Source of the DNA: Metabacillus sp. B2-18
GTDB lineage: Bacteria; Bacillota; Bacilli; Bacillales; Bacillaceae
Direction of reading: 5' to 3'
DNA: 64,000 nucleotides
Assembly: GCF_021117275.1 (NCBI RefSeq)
Contig: NZ_CP088245.1
Coordinates: 409,501 to 473,500 of the forward strand
Part shown: positions 63,701-64,000 of the stretch, piece after piece
Layout of the letters: the number at the start of each line of letters is the position of its first letter
Position numbering within the stretch: the stretch's first letter is position 1
The notes under the pieces: generated by a model
The model's database searches: none
Seen by the model: only the letters and a program-made list of their open reading frames with translations
What the model was told of the DNA's origin: nothing
Made by a program: the position numbers and the translations under genes

Positions 63701-64000
63701 ATGTTAAAATTAAGATCATTTCTACATCCATACAAAATACCGATGGTGGTTGCATTGCTATTAATGTTAACTGAATTGGCAGTGGAACTATTACAACCTT
63801 TATTAATGGCAAAAATTATTGATGATGGAATACTAAAAGAGAACTATTCGATCGTTACTTTTTGGGGCGCAGTGATGTTGGGTTTGTCTCTCCTCGCATT
63901 TGCTTCAGGTATTATTAATTCTTTCTATGCTGCACATGTTAGTCAGGGCTTTGGTTTTGAAATAAGAAAACAATTATTTACAAAGGTTCAATCCTTTACC
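63701..64000 (+). CDS. ABC multidrug-type exporter (fused TMD-NBD), N-terminal fragment
   Basis: The first 100 residues of an ABC_membrane-type exporter; the gene runs off the window. It starts MLKLRSFLHPYKIPMVVALL, then LLQPLLMAKIIDDGIL, the conserved TM1-TM2 region with the IIDDGI motif of YfiB/BmrC-like heterodimeric exporters, then ASGIINSFYAAHVSQGFGFE and IRKQLFTKVQSFT. GGGGGCC lies about 11 bases before the ATG. The ATPase half is not visible, so only the family can be given. Confidence 0.8.
   Translation, partial: MLKLRSFLHPYKIPMVVALLLMLTELAVELLQPLLMAKIIDDGILKENYSIVTFWGAVMLGLSLLAFASGIINSFYAAHVSQGFGFEIRKQLFTKVQSFT

Noticed and set aside
1-64000. rRNA or tRNA genes
   Set aside because: No region with rRNA conservation or a cloverleaf with a TTCGANTC-type arm was recognised by eye; this was not an exhaustive search.

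Overview
The window reads as a low-GC, spore-forming member of the Bacillaceae. This is inferred from gene content: a MalK/MalR-MaeN type malate system, a NatKR-NatAB set, an S-box riboswitch, sporulation-kinase-like sensors, YbcI-like DUF2294 proteins and strong Bacillus-type ribosome binding sites. I cannot place it to genus. No rRNA or tRNA gene and no CRISPR array was seen.

The left 28 kb is dominated by one event. A 26.6-kb Tn3-family composite transposon (1851-28468) lies inside the last codons of a malate-type sensor kinase gene. It is bounded by matching 38-bp terminal repeats and an exact 5-bp target duplication (TAAAG at 1846-1850 and 28469-28473). Removing it restores a kinase gene whose stop codon overlaps the GTG start of the response regulator (28489), followed by a MaeN-type transporter. 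The transposon has therefore split a kinase-regulator-transporter unit.

The element is a mosaic. From left to right it holds: a frameshifted Tn3 transposase (1925-4880); a minus-strand cassette made of a small protein, a 2OG-Fe(II) oxygenase-like protein, a NodU/TobZ-type carbamoyltransferase, a frameshifted MFS exporter and a GNAT acetyltransferase (5174-10087), which looks like an unusual biosynthetic or peptide-modification unit; a second, intact Tn3-type transposase (10932-13970) that decapitates a merA remnant; an IS110-family element with a possible bridge-RNA region (15378-16998); three stacked Tn3 ends (17082-17288); a hairpin-rich fragment like the single-strand origin or transfer region of a conjugative element (17461-18226); a Tn3 resolvase (18362); a truncated AbiG-like phage-defence pair (18853-20050); a complete sorbitol PTS operon of gutFRMCBA type plus aldolase, HAD phosphatase and its own HPr (20279-27463); and decayed copies of gutF and IS110 before the right terminal repeat.

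From 28.5 kb on the sequence is ordinary chromosome: malR-like regulator, maeN, an AEC permease, a TauE/SafE permease, a hydrolase, a membrane-anchored BMP-family protein next to a sensor kinase, glutaminyl-tRNA synthetase (less usual in Bacillus), a SAM-I riboswitch controlling a ribose-type ABC transporter (probably methionine salvage), an amino-acid ABC transporter with a frameshifted binding protein, aspartokinase, a PfkB-family sugar kinase, three paralogous two-domain DUF2294 proteins, a multi-TM sensor kinase, a coiled-coil/3D-domain cell-wall protein preceded by an eight-unit 52-bp repeat array, an Fsr-like MFS exporter, the NatAB exporter with divergent NatRK-like regulators, and the start of an ABC exporter.

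Five genes carry apparent small indels (tnpA1, MFS, merA, IS110 transposase, amino-acid binding protein). Those in the transposon fit decay, but the one in the chromosomal binding protein should be checked as a possible sequencing error.
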